The notes under the pieces were generated by a model. It was not told the origin of the DNA, ran no database searches, and was given only the letters and a program-made list of their open reading frames with translations. Of a stretch of 64,000 bases of DNA, positions 33,090-54,700 are shown piece by piece. The stretch is from contig JASAMV010003076.1 of assembly GCA_030248065.1 (NCBI GenBank), forward strand, positions 1 through 64,000. The letters are read 5' to 3'. The first letter of the stretch is position 1. Each line of letters opens with the position of its first letter. Both the position numbers and the translations under genes were made by a program. The stretch comes from Rhynchonema sp. JSB1_4 (taxonomy: Eukaryota; Nematoda; Chromadorea; Monhysterida; Xyalidae).

Positions 33090-33905
33090 CCTGAATTCTA
33101 TCCGAAACAGAATTATGTGAAAAATAAATTTGAATGAAAATTGAAAATTTTGATCGAAAAAATAAAAATTTTAAATTTCAATCTCAATCTGGTGAAGAGG
33201 GAAAAGTAGAAATTTTTCGACCCTCTAAAGCTTGTGATCAATTTTCCTGCCGAATACACCGAAATATGACCACTACTGTTAATGCTTTTTGAGCGGTTCA
33301 TCAGAAACAAAAGTTGTGTAAAAATACCATGATACAAAGATTAATGAACTGATTACTGCGATCACAATGTTAAGATGACATGGAAAGCAATAAAACTGGT
33401 TACATCCAACATTTGGAATGTTTTTTGGCGCAAGGATCTGTACGTCCTGGTTCTGTTTTGCTCTGTAGAACTTATTGATGTCTCCCGGGGATCATTACGG
33501 TCGTCGGTGCATTACATGTTTGAATCGGGGCATGTGCGGTAGCGAGGGAGAGACATGAGAAACTTGTTTGCCTCTTGTATTCAACTTTTATATGAACGGG
33601 GAGAGCCATATTTCCTCAAGTGTGTTTGCGAGAGCAAACATTTTTCAACTTGTTATATTATCTTCAAACGCTTACACGTAACCCAAATCCCGTACGTATC
33701 TCGTTCCACATGAAATACAGTGACTCGTTTCACGTGGGTTCTACAGACGTGATTATTTATGTATTACATATATTTATTATTTATTGTAATATAAGCTGCA
33801 GAAAAATGCAATCAGCCGTTGCTACGAGGAGACACTCTTGATCCAACTTATACGTATGTAATTGTCACGTTCAGGAGGCGTATAATTTAGCTAAAAGACC
33901 TAGCT

Positions 33906-36900
33906 TCACAGTTGGGATTTCTTGGTTGCCATTTGGTCGCGCAAAATACGTCGCAGAATTTTGCCACTCGGCGATTTCGGTATTTCGTTCACAAACCGGA
34001 CCGCCGACAGTCGTTTGAAATGAGCGACGTGTCCTCAAATTGTACTGTACGTCGTCTCCAAAAATATTCCAAACAAATTAGAAAGAAAAAACGAATATTA
34101 TTCTAACCGGCGACAAAATCAATAATGTCACTCGCTGGCACGCTGGCTCCGGGCTTCTTTACGATGAATGCAATTGGAGTCTCGCCAGCGTAGTCATCGG
34201 GCACACCTGGAAACAAATGCACGAACTCTATCGCACTTATTTCAAACAAGCGAAATTAAAAAATTTATCATACCAATTACAGCAGCGTCTTGAACACTGT
34301 CATGCTGCAACAGCAGGTCTTCCAGCTCAGCAGGGGCCACCTGGTATCAATACAAAAAAGTATCGGTTCACGCAAACCCACGTTTGGGCTGAACTCTGAC
34401 AAACGAAAGCGAAAAGTTTTACTACGCACTTTTCGCTTTTTGCTTTTCGCGTTTGTCAGAGGGCAAAAGCGAAAAGCAATCAAAATCAGTCATCACTCAT
34501 CTCACTCATCAATCTGGACTGTGAAACAGTTTCTTTATCGATCGTCTGTGACTAAGCGCAATATTAATGACGTTGGTTTGGTACTGTATATTTTGTGCTC
34601 TTTTCGCTTTTGTCCTCTGACAAACGTGAAAAGCGAAAAGTTGATTTTTCGTTTTTCGCTGTTCGCGTTTGCCAAAGTTTAGCCAGGCTCAGGCAATGCA
34701 AAGGTGTACCGTTACCTGAAATCCTTTCACTTTTATCAGTTCCTTCAGCCGATCGACAATGTAGTAGAATCCGTCTTCATCATAGTAACCAATGTCACCT
34801 GAATCTCCACATTCAATTAAAGGGACAAAAATTGCGAAATTCTGTGAAAGCCTATTCGAGAGAATGCGAACCCGTATGGAGCCATCCCTCGTTGTCAATT
34901 GTCTCAGCCGTTTTGGCCGGATTGTTTAGGTATCCCAGCATCATTCCCGCAGTGCGCACCAGAAATTCACCAATCTTGTTGGCACCTTCCACTTCTTTGC
35001 CACTTTCTGGATCGAGTAGCTAAAATTGCGATCCACTAGTCGTTGTAATTCATAAAACTTTATAATGAAATGCTTAATTAGTCGCTAAATTCATGAAAAA
35101 ACCCACCTTGAGCTCTGTATTCGACACCAGAATTCCAACGCTGCCGTGTTTCGCCTTGTCAACGGCAATCGGAGGCATGAGATGCGACACGCCATGCTCG
35201 GTCATACCGTAACCTACAGCATGCCATCGCTTGGTGTACGTTATGCATTTCCGCCACAGAACATCAGACACCACTTAAAAATAAACCACACCTTGAACAA
35301 CAAATTTCACATTTTTATGCCGTTTCACAAATTCCATAGTTAGGTCTTTGCCAACGGGGGCAGCGCCAACGAAAACACTTTCCACCGAGCTCAGGTCGTA
35401 TTTCGACACGATCGGGTGTTTGGCCAGGAAGACCATCATTGGGGGTACGATGTACAACATTCGGATCTGAAACCTCAGATTGGGGAATAACGTGGGCCAA
35501 TATCAAATAGAAGAATTGTCCGGTTCAGTTTTGTCTTTATCATGTAACCAGGCTTACTGATGCCACTAATCTCGACGAACGTAATACAACAGCTTGTTTA
35601 TGAGCCATCAGGGAACAACTCTTACATTTGTCAAAAGTTACGGCATCAGTATTGAAATCCAGGAACTTGGTGCAAGTAGTCCGTGATTAAGGCGAGACCA
35701 GGAGGGACCGGCTTCCAAGTTTGATTCAGGTCAACAAAAGGCTTGACACAAAGTTGGGGCATAACTGTTTTTCTGACCTTGTAATCCTGAATGAATTGCA
35801 AGAACGCCTGGGGCTCGAACTTGGGCACCACGATTTGTGTGACTCCGTCCATCATACAGAATACGGACATGATGTAGCCGTAGATGTGGAAAAAGGGCAG
35901 AATCGCGAGGTTGGTGTCGCCCTTCGTTGGGAAAAGGAAGAACGCACGGCTGAAAAACACTGGTCGCAAAGGTTTTTGAACGCTGGATGCTTTGTTCGTT
36001 TAATCACAGGCAAGGGACATGTTACAGCGCAACTGTTTTGCACTCAGCTCACGACTTGTTCACTGAAGCTACGGTCAAGTGATAGGTCAGGGGATCTAAC
36101 TTGAGTGCCCGGGCGTAATTGCTCTGCAGCATGTAATGGGGCACAAGCACTCCCTTTGGAAGACCGGTTGTGCCGCTGGAATACGGCATATAACACACCT
36201 GTGAAACATCAAGGATGATTATTTGGACCGGTACATGAATTAGAAAAAATAAAATGAAAAAAATTACGTCAGTTTTCGTATAAATCTTCACGTTCGGTAA
36301 TTCACTGTCGTTAGGTTCGATGTCAATGATTTCAGTGGCCTTGATCAGGTTCACCCTCCGTCCCCTGTACTTTGCCGCGTCGTACGGACCGACCACAACG
36401 ATTCCCTTGAATATACAGGAAATTCACCCCAGGCATTCAGGATTCACCACCTCAAATAATTATATTTTTAAGCTGCTTAGCCAACCTTGACTTGATTCGA
36501 GAATTCTTGTTCGCACAAATCGACGAAAACATCCAGCTGTCCAGCGAATGTGAGCACCAGTTTCGAACCATTGTCTTTCAGATAATGCGATAGCTCATCT
36601 GGGATTTACAAATTGCTTGTTATTGGTCACTGATGATGACCTGGACATACTATGATGAAAACTTGCAACTAGAGTCTGAAAACGGGTGCATATTTCCAAA
36701 ATAATAACAACAAATCGAACTTACGTTTCTGGTAGACCGGATTCAAGCAGGCCGGCACCGCACCAATGATGTTCGCACCGAGCATCATCGGAAAGTATTC
36801 GACGCAGTTGGGCAGGGAAATGCAGACAACATCCCCTGAAATTTGCCACAAGCGTGACCAGTGCGCGGTTTGCTGCAGGCACCACGGACCCTTGATTAAA

Positions 36901-37214
36901 AGTGCGACCAATTAAATTTATTTCGAAAATCATTTATTGCGCCCTTCTACCTTTCTTGATGCCTCTTCGATGGAAGGCCAACGCTGAAGCCCTGGTCATT
37001 CGACTGACATCGTGGAAGGTGTACTTTTGCTTGGTCACACCGTCGATCTAAATTTTCTAGTACTTTGATAAAAATACAGTATGCATCCGATCCAGTAAAC
37101 GCAGCAACTTACCATAGCCACATCAGCACCATGTTTGATGCAGGCATCAAGGAAGGACTCATGCACTGGCCGGTCCACTACGTGAACATCGGGAAGATCG
37201 GATTTGACCGGCAT
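33906..37214 (-). CDS. Acyl-CoA synthetase, 4-coumarate-CoA ligase/luciferase-like
   Basis: ATP-dependent AMP-forming ligase that activates a carboxylic acid to its CoA ester. Fourteen exons close in phase to 545 residues: 37113-37214 (ATG 37212-37214), 36951-37047, 36725-36835, 36486-36598, 36268-36405, 36073-36198, 35778-35921, 35292-35466, 35107-35213, 34872-35019, 34716-34798, 34274-34340, 34108-34206 and 33906-34033. Signature motifs: [11 protein letters not shown] (ATP/AMP loop), [41 protein letters not shown], and [11 protein letters not shown] with the catalytic lysine. The last three residues SQL are a possible weak PTS1, suggesting a peroxisome, as for beetle luciferases and their relatives. 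The substrate cannot be told. A foldback element sits in one intron. Confidence 0.94.
34393..34680. repeat. TTTTCGCTTT foldback in the acyl-CoA synthetase intron
   Basis: CTGACAAACG(A/T)(A/G)AAAGCGAAAAG and its complement CTTTTCGCGTTTGTCAGAGG occur at both ends and again internally, forming two nested hairpins around an AT-rich core. It lies between exons 34274-34340 and 34716-34798. Confidence 0.65.
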
Positions 37215-38630
37215 ATCGAATCGATCGATAACTGATTCGTTCACTGTGATTGTCTTGTTGAACAAGAGAAGTATAAAACAGCAACGTTCTTTCAAAAGCA
37301 ACACGAGCGAGTATGCTTGTTTGCTATTGATATCTTAGAATGGCGTTTTTCTGATAAGGCCTTCGGTAGAGGCACACACAGTGCGTGGCTGACAGAGGTC
37401 ACCTGCTTTGTCGACGTTGATAACATTTTGGTAACAGAACCGCATCGAAAATATCAAAATATTTCCCGAAATTGCTGCTGCGCTCAGATGATGAGGGAAA
37501 TAAAGACCGGTTAAGTTCTACCAACAACTACATTTCAACACACAGCACTGTGTTTTCATTGCAAGCATCTCTCTTTTCTGTAACACTTATTTTACAATTT
37601 CACCGTGTACAGTTGCTTTTTATTAGAAGTTATAGAACATAACAAAATCGCGAAATTTATTTTAACTGGTTGTGCCAGAAGAATTCTACTTTACAATCAC
37701 AATCAGAAATGACACGGGAAAAACGTCCTTACAAACTACAAGCAATTGTGTAGGGTGTAGTTGTTCGCAGCTTTGAAAGCGGAACAAAAACGTTTTGTGG
37801 AAAATATACAAAATGGACTAGACATGAAACTGTAGCATATTTCTCTAATTGCTTTATCATAATTTCTGAAAGGAATCCGACGGGACTGCGTTTTTTTCTA
37901 AAGATCCAGAATCCTGCTTGAACCAAACTAGTACAAACTTGTCAAATTAATACAATTGTAATTCGACCAGATTTTATATACAAATGACAAAAGCACGAAT
38001 TTAGGAGGTGGACACGAACAAAAATTTAACCGAAACTGTTCAAAAGGTCAAATACTGAGAAAAATCACGTGACAACCGGGCTGACAGCGAGGACTAGGCT
38101 ACACTTTTGCACAAACAGGTAACGATAGAATTTGGCATCGGAACCAAATCGCAAGATAAATATTAGATAACCAGTTGGGAGAAAATATTGATTGTATATT
38201 TGCAATTATTATTCAATACCACTAAATGTAAGATAGTGGGGCGTAATTTATCGAGGTACATAGTGAAAGTGCGAAGATTTAGAACATATATGTGTATTTA
38301 GCCAACATGTTGTGCAATGCAATCTCAATTACAAATAAATTTGAACAATAAAGCATCGTCTTTTCCCGGAAAAGTGCTGCGAAATGAATTTAAATAAATA
38401 ACTGTAATAGTTACAATAAATACAAACGTGCGAACATGAGTGAGTGAGAAGAAAAAATATCAGAAACATAGCATGTGTGTAGAATTATGACCATAAATTG
38501 AGATATACAGTAGCACAACGCCAATGAAGCACAGAATAGTAAATAAAATTCAAATGAACACCTACGAAACACCACTATCGACAGACAAATAATTGCTCTG
38601 AATCACAAAGTGAACATAATCATAATGTAA
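37215..38630. other. AT-rich intergenic region
   Basis: 1.4 kb between the acyl-CoA synthetase start and the kinase-gene stop. It should hold the 3' UTR of the kinase gene (several TTTATT, the minus-strand AATAAA) and the promoter of the synthetase. No gene, repeat family or RNA gene is recognised. Confidence 0.5.
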
Positions 38631-47757
<9,127 letters not shown>

Positions 47758-48390
47758 ATCGCGGTTAGACGCGTACCACTACCGCACTACGACTGACAGG
47801 ATATTGAGCAACTCAAATAAAAACGCCAGCGACGTAAAAATACCCGCAGTTAGCCTTCAGAAACCAGGATGACGATTAATGAATGAAAGGACATTGCTCA
47901 AATGAACAATTTTGAGCCGTTAGTGACGTTTTGTCTTCTATTTTGCTATTCTGCAACTTTGGAATTTTCCTCAGCACGATTTTTACACGAGTTGTCAAGT
48001 GATAGTGATACTGGGGGGACCGTGGGACCCAAATGGACACGGTTCACAGAAATCGAATCACAAAAACAAAAACATGCTTCCCCGAGAAACTTTTGTAAAT
48101 TTTGGCGTTTTTGGACGATTTTTTTCTTTGACCCCCCCCCAATCGGGCTGGGCTGGGCCGCGATTTTGGACTTTTTAATCGGGCCGGGCCGGAGTTTTGG
48201 TCAGAATCTATCTCCGCGTCTGCTCTGCTTCCACCATAAATTTTTTATGGTATTTTTCTCTTTCAATGCCACGTGGAGGAGCATTTGAGACCGTCCCAGT
48301 CACCTCCCACGCCCTCGCTTGTGGATTGCTAGCTCCACAGAGCGTGTCGAAACCTGAATAAGTCATGCACGTTGCGACAAACCATTAAAT
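47758..48390. other. Upstream of the kinase start; GGGCCGGGCC fragment
   Basis: No gene is seen. A TAG lies in frame just upstream of the kinase ATG at 47757, which favours that start. The stretch 48135-48200 (AATCGGGCTGGGCTGGGCC, GGGCCGGGCCGGAG) is a fragment of the 16-17.8 kb repeat family. Confidence 0.5.
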
Positions 48391-48740
48391 TCAATATTTG
48401 TCCAAGTCCATCGATTTCTTCATACGGTCGTAATCAATTGACAATTCCTGTGATCGGGACATGCTCCGTTTGGTCCCTGCTGTTGCTGCTGCATCGATGT
48501 GCATAAATAAGCCGAGGTTTTCACACTTGATAGAAAGCTTTATAATGAGTGATTTATGGCAAACCTTTAGTTGTGGAACTCTTGCGTTGCGGTGGATTTG
48601 GCGTCTCGGCTTCACCTGGCGCCACCGCGTTTCGATTTTGGTGCCGTCTGCCGGCATTGAACAGTGCGCGTGACGGTCGATAGACTTTGTCACTGTACAA
48701 CGCACAACAGATGAAGACGACCAAACTCAGCAGCGATAGA
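48391..48740 (-). CDS. Small single-pass membrane protein, 3' exons only
   Basis: Two exons, 48565-48740 and 48391-48476, join in phase (G|GG) and end at TGA 48391-48393. They code for a hydrophobic segment SLLSLVVFICCALYS, then a basic Ser/Pro/Thr-rich tail (YRPSRALFNAGRRHQNRNAV, PNPPQRKSSTTK) and an acidic/basic C-terminus (RSQELSIDYDRMKKSMDLDK). The first exon enters in phase 2, so at least one 5' exon is missing; it should lie between 48741 and about 49660. The family is not recognised. The tail would be cytoplasmic if the hydrophobic segment is a signal anchor. Confidence 0.5.
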
Positions 48741-48806
48741 CTGAAATCAATGCACCTATATGTGAATGGGAAGCATCAGAAACAGAAACGAACAATGGCT
48801 GACATG

Positions 48807-49063
48807 TATAGTCCAGCCAAATGCTCATGAGACGACTTATTTTGACGTTGGCTGGCTCAGATTTCCCTGCTCTTCGGCAGATCAAATCCCAGAGAACGAG
48901 AAACGTGCAAGACATTATACGGGTTTCGACAAAACAGAAGGAGAATGACAGTGTTTCCATGTTTTGCACGTGGTTTTTCTCTGGGAATTGTCCCTCAGAG
49001 GAACAGCAAAACCGAAGTCAGCCAACCTAAGAAAACGTCTCATGTGCAAATGGATACACTATA
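48807..49063. repeat. TATAGTCCAGCC MITE, diverged copy
   Basis: Left end TATAGTCCAGCCAAATGCTC then ATGAGACGACTTA. The right end is a decayed complement (AAAACGTCTCATGTGCAAAT, then CACTATA). It matches the better-preserved copy at 53398-53758 and lies in the intron or 5' flank of the small membrane-protein gene. Confidence 0.6.
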
Positions 49064-49664
49064 ACTTACGCCATCACGGCTGTGAAGATAAGGCCCATTA
49101 TCTGATTTCTTCAAATGAACTGGCATGTGAGTTCAGTGTGCTTCTCTAAGCACGATATAGACAACTAAAATCATTGGACACGATTATTTGCAACTATTTT
49201 CCAGCTGAACAGTTTGTTTGCAACGAACGATTACCGGATCCCACCATCATTCGATGCAGATTGGTATCCAACAACAAACACGATTTTCAGCAGGAACGGG
49301 TGCGCTCGACGGAAATAATCAGTTCAAGTTTGTCGAATGTCGGAAACCACGTGCCCCAATCATGTGTCATTCTGCATGCCCGTGCGTGTATGACAAGCTA
49401 CATGCTTGGTTTCACTTGGCATTCATCCACCTAGTTTTATTTCTTTCAACCCGTTCATTCATTATTCCACCAAAGGACAGAAGGTTTATTGACCATTTAG
49501 TTAGATTAGGAATAATGATTTACAGCTGCAGATTCAATAGAATGAGTTGATAGTGATTACCATATGCTCTAGACCGGTACAAAATAACAAGCACATTTTG
49601 ATCGCAAGAAGGCGTAAGCAATTAGGATTCGCAGCCGCAGGCAAACAATGGTCGCAATCACATT

Positions 49665-51009
49665 TCAGCCGTTCATCATTTCGGTGAACTCTGAAGGATA
49701 AAAACATAGTATGTAGTAATGGTATGCTTGGCATGAGGCTCGGCAAATAAAATAAATTTGGCATTTTGCCTGCAACCAACCGGAGAAATCCACCGTTCCC
49801 GATCCGTCTTCGTCGATCTCCTCAATGGCGGCGTCCAAGTCCTTCTCAGTCAATTTATCGTCGATGCCTGACATGATCTCGCGCAGCACATCGGTCGTGA
49901 TGAATCCTTGGCCCTGAAGAATCAGGCAACGCAATTTGTCTCGTGACGTTTCTGTCCAACTTGTAATCGGTTTTCTATGACATGCTTTCTGAACAGTATA
50001 CTGATGTATTCAATGTCAATATGTGTGTATGCATACCTCTTTGTCAAACAGTCGAAATATTTCTCTCAATTCCTCCTCACTGGCCGGATCGTCCTCCTCC
50101 ACCGCGTTGACCAGCGCACTAAACTCATCGAACTCGAATGAACCACTGCCTGCAGAATGAGGAAATTTGCTGTGCAATTGCAATCAGGCTTGTTACTCGC
50201 AGTGTTGCGACACTCTTGGTAATTAATGGATACTTTTGGACGATCATTCCCATTGATTATAACCATCCACTCAGCACTGCAGTGGTGTGGTGATCGAAAA
50301 AAATGAGTCAGGCGATCGTATCAATGATAAGCAGACAGACTGTGCGGTCAACTCGTAAGCATCATCTTTTATTTTGCTGTGAGAGTGGAGGCTACGAGCC
50401 ATGTACAACGATTGAACCATCATCCAACCACAAGCACCACCAACCATCGTCATCAAACTCCTCAATCAGCTGTTTGAGTGTGGCTGAGGTGAAGCTGACA
50501 TCCATCGCTTTTAGAATGGACGCAATCGACGTGGCCTCAATGTAGTCCTTGCCTTTGGCGTACATCTCGAAAAAGTTCTGCAGCTCCTCTTCGGACGGCT
50601 GTAAGTGATCGATCGGTTATATTCTGTGGCAGAAACTTTAAGCCATTGTTTAGGCCAAGCTTTGCTCAATGGCTTTGCGACCAATTAAGCAGGATTTGTC
50701 TGTAGTAAGCCAAACGGCTCCAAATTAGCGTGCAGCTCCGAATCGCAGAAACATAAGAACAATTAAGTGAATTGCCGAGGGCACGAGCTTTGTGACCACT
50801 TATTCCTGCAACAGAGGTCTACTTTGCGTCTTGAATGTTTGGTCTTGTTGGGGTTCTCAAAAACACAAGTTTGCAACATGAAAAAATATGCTGTCCTCTG
50901 TTTGCAACAAAGCTGCAATTATTTTTGAAAACTTCCAAAATATCAATGAGCAAAATATCACAGAAGAATAAAAAGGTATGCTAACAAGTTTATCTTTATC
51001 ACTTACCAT
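49665..51009 (-). CDS. TnC: Troponin C
   Basis: Calcium sensor of the thin-filament troponin complex in striated muscle. Exons: 51007-51009 (the ATG alone, before GTAAGT), 50445-50598, 50037-50149, 49781-49913 and 49665-49690 (ends EFTEMMNG, stop). All joins are in phase, giving 142 residues, slightly shorter than the usual 150-160. Of four EF-hands, loop [14 protein letters not shown] and loop [14 protein letters not shown] are canonical. Site I ([11 protein letters not shown]) lacks most ligands, and loop [15 protein letters not shown] ends in Val instead of Glu. Binding at II and IV only is the arthropod-type pattern. An intron right after the ATG is also known from insect TnC genes. Confidence 0.94.
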
Positions 51010-51719
51010 TTTGAGCAGCTCTCAACACGCTTGGACTTCGCTGAACTTGGATAAAACGGAAGTCAATATGTAGGGGACCCTTCCAAATTCAAAAACAATG
51101 CGTGTGTGTTCCGGGCGATAAATAACGCCAACAAAGTAGAGCACAATCTGAAAGGTAACGCCCGTGGTCGGTAAAAGTATAGTCGCTCATAAAGTCACAT
51201 TACCTTAAAGACTCGCTTGAACTTTGGTTCACGATCAAGTTACACCCTTTTGGTCTGTTGCTTGTGTGTCGCGGTGTGTGAAAGCGGCCATTTTGCGGAA
51301 TCCAAAGTATTCAATTACAAGCCTCTCTCTCAGATGCGAACAAAAGGGTTGCAGCTTTTAGGATAAAACATGTTTTTGAAGTGTGTTTTGTTCTTTTTGT
51401 GTCAGAGAAAACAAGAGTGGGACAACAGTCAACGCGCAATTACTATTACCGACCAGGGAATTGCGGGTTGTGATTTTGTAAACTGCCGTCAAGATACAGT
51501 ACCATACATAGAACGCGGAAGCTGTAATAGGTATAATACCATGTATTATACGTATCATACCTTGAGCTGCACATTTATTCCATTATTTTACCGATCATAT
51601 GCTCTTCAGAAAGATCACACAGAAAAAGGAATAAGACAAAATACAACAGTAAAACGAAAGCACAGTGCGAGGCAGCATAAAGACAAAAGCGAAATTTTAT
51701 GATCAGTTCGGCTGTGGTG
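51010..51719. other. Intergenic between troponin C and mannitol dehydrogenase
   Basis: 710 bases. The 5' part should hold the troponin C promoter and leader; the 3' part is the downstream flank of mannitol dehydrogenase. A palindrome-like GGTATAATACCATGTATTAT lies near 51530. No gene is seen. Confidence 0.45.
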
Positions 51720-54700
51720 TCACTTTAAGACTTCCTGCAACGCCCATATGCTGCCGTAATCGACAATCTGTGTCAACCAAGCGTCCATAACACCGATGAA
51801 CTGGGGTGCAGTCAATGCGGGCAGCACGTGGGATATGAACTGGTGACAGTTCTTTGTTGAGACCGCCTCTTCCGCCAAAACGTGCAGCTGGTCGAAACGC
51901 GAGTCTTGAACGTCGTACTTGATATCTGGCTTGTCGCCTGCAGAAACATTGCGGCCATAAACATGTCGATCGGTCCTGTATGCGTTTCATACGCATCTAT
52001 GTTTCGACCAGCGTTAAAGTTTATCATGAACATGTTGAACAAGCTACGGTGGTCGAAACTAGTCGCATGAGTACAATACATTTTTTATCCTGAACGACTG
52101 AGGCAGGACCAGATCGAGGTCAATATGTTTGACAACGACAAACAATAGGGAACAAACTCTCATTGAATGCGACGATGGCATGGTGCAACAAGCCAAAACA
52201 GTGCACATTGCAATGAACTCAGCCGAACCACACAAATAACCACCTTGTCCAGTCATGTATTTGATCCAAGCAGCCAAAGCGAATGCGATGTATTTGATCG
52301 GCAAATGTCCATCGATCAATTGTGCGGTCCCGTCGGCGACAAAGAAACTGAATTTGGTTGAACCATCGAATGCCAGACGCGACAGTTGATCACTGATCGC
52401 TGGGTTACTGTAAGTGATAATCATGCTTATGTTACAGCCCTGGCACTTACAGATTACATGTCCCTATGTCAAAAACAATGGTCATGTGCAGAGCCGAAAT
52501 AAACTGCTGACTGGTGCCACTAATTTCGGCCAGCGAGAAAGGTCGGCTCTTACAAATAATTTTCAGACAATAGGGTTATGCGAACAACCTGAATCTTTCG
52601 ACGAGAATGTCACAATACGATTTGAGATCGACCCCCGGCACGTCAGGCACGGCCGGCAACATTTCCTGCATGTAGCCCTGCACGAACTTGCGGATCTGCA
52701 AATCGGAATGGATTTCAAAATGCGTGGGGCAGCAATTGAACAGGTGAACTATCTTTGTATACAGTATCTGTAGCTCATGATTGGCTCTTGTGTATCATTT
52801 TGGTTTGTGGCAAATGATTTCCAATTCTTTCGGTTGCACTGCACACGCTACTGACAAAATTCGCTGTAACATCATAGCACCCCGAGCACTTTTGCACGAA
52901 ATCAACACTATTCAAAAATAGCTGTGCATTGTGAAAACAGCATATTGTACACCGGTCCATTGTTAAGAAACTGTAAGGCATTCTTATTCTAAGGTTACCA
53001 TATCAACCAACAACAATTACAGTAACCAACCAAAGGATCAGCCATTGCACCATCGACCGTGCTGTGTCCAACCAATATAGATATATAAGCGAGTGCACTA
53101 TGCGCGCCATTCAACAGTCGTAACTTCATCAATTCGTACGGGCGCACATCTGACAAATCCGAAACACCATAAACTTGCAGCAACGTATTGTCCTTGTGGA
53201 CACCATTTGGATGAGGAATATAGCCGTTCGACGACATGTTCGGAGCCATTTTATGATGTTAAAAAGTTTATCCAATTGGCGTTGGGTTTTTGGAAGCTGA
53301 GCATAGTCAAATGACGTTATTTTTGGAAGACGCGCCTCTTTTATAGTGATTTCACAACTTTGTTCACGAACTTTCTGAACACAGAACCGAATCTGTTTAT
53401 AGTCCAGCCACCAGCTCATGAGACGACTTTTTTTAAAGCTTGCTTGGCCGCATTCAAAAATGCTCCAGATACACGTGTTTTCGCAAACAAAAGAAAGAGA
53501 TTGGCTGAGGGAGATGATGACAAGTTCCAGCTGGCTGACCTCAATTTGTTGCGTGCTTACGCGAACAGCAGCGATGTTCAGCACACAAATGTTTTGGGAG
53601 TCAAAAGGGAATTTACGCACTGAGTGGAGAGCGTGTTTTTAAAAAATATGTGCGTTTCTCTTTCTTTCATTTCCGAAATACGTGGAACCGGAACATTGTT
53701 GGATCCGCACAAGCCAATTTCAAAAAAAGTCGTCTCATGAGTTCGTGGCTGGACTATACACCAAGTCACGAGACTGACCTGGGGCGTTTTTTGACGCAGC
53801 GGCTATAAGCAATACCTTTTGATGGTTTTTCTGCCTTTGCTGTATTCGCACTTGCATTAGTCAGAGGCAGACTGAACTATGTACGCACGAAAGTGATCAG
53901 ATGACTGACATTTACCACGTCAACACAAATGCAGTAACAACCGAAAGTGAAATCTGTACGGCGCGCCACCTGTTTTGCTCCACTTCGACATTCCAAAAAG
54001 GTTGCCCAATGTGTAAAACGTGGAACCAGGAATATGTTTGTGTTTAAAGTTAGTACCACGTGGGAGGGCATTCTGCACGTACACGTGACTCACTTTTGTA
54101 ACACAATAAGAACTAAACAAGAACTTAGCACGGCTTGGTTGGTGCCATTTACATGCAGCTGCGCAAAAAGCTAAAAGTGAGCGAAAACGCATAACGCAGC
54201 TCGTAAAGTTCCAATTTTCGCCGGCAAAAACTGCCCAATTTCAGCCGCCCACACTGACATTCGCAACTCCGGTTACTAAATTGAAACCTTTATTGTAGCT
54301 TTACAAATTGCGTTTCATAAGTGAGGAAAACAGTTATTCTCAATTGGATTCGTCGCTGAAGTATACTGTATCTGTAAGTGTGAGTTTAGATACAATACGC
54401 ACGTGTTCGCTCCGGCTAGCTTTATTGATCGGCCACACACAGAAAGCAAACGGCCGTCTTAATTCCATCCCAATTGAAGCAAGAAAATGTTGACGAATCT
54501 CTCTTGTGAATACTCTGTGACTCCGATACGCTACAAAGAAGGTAAAAGATACATTGTAAAACCTTGCAGTTTTGACCAACCTAACACAAACTGTGCGCCA
54601 ACATGATGCCATGCGGGTCGGCCGGCCATAAAGTTGTCCTCAATTATCCATTGATGGTAAGTTTCACATTGGACTGGCCATGCGTCGTGCACACCTTTGC

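Noticed and set aside
53150..53249. ATG-started frame (MAPNMSSNGYIP) leading into mannitol dehydrogenase exon 7
   Set aside because: It is in frame with exon 7, but family alignment places the junction at VGAQFV/DVRPYE with a good TTTGTCAG acceptor; the extra residues have no counterpart. A short alternative isoform cannot be excluded.
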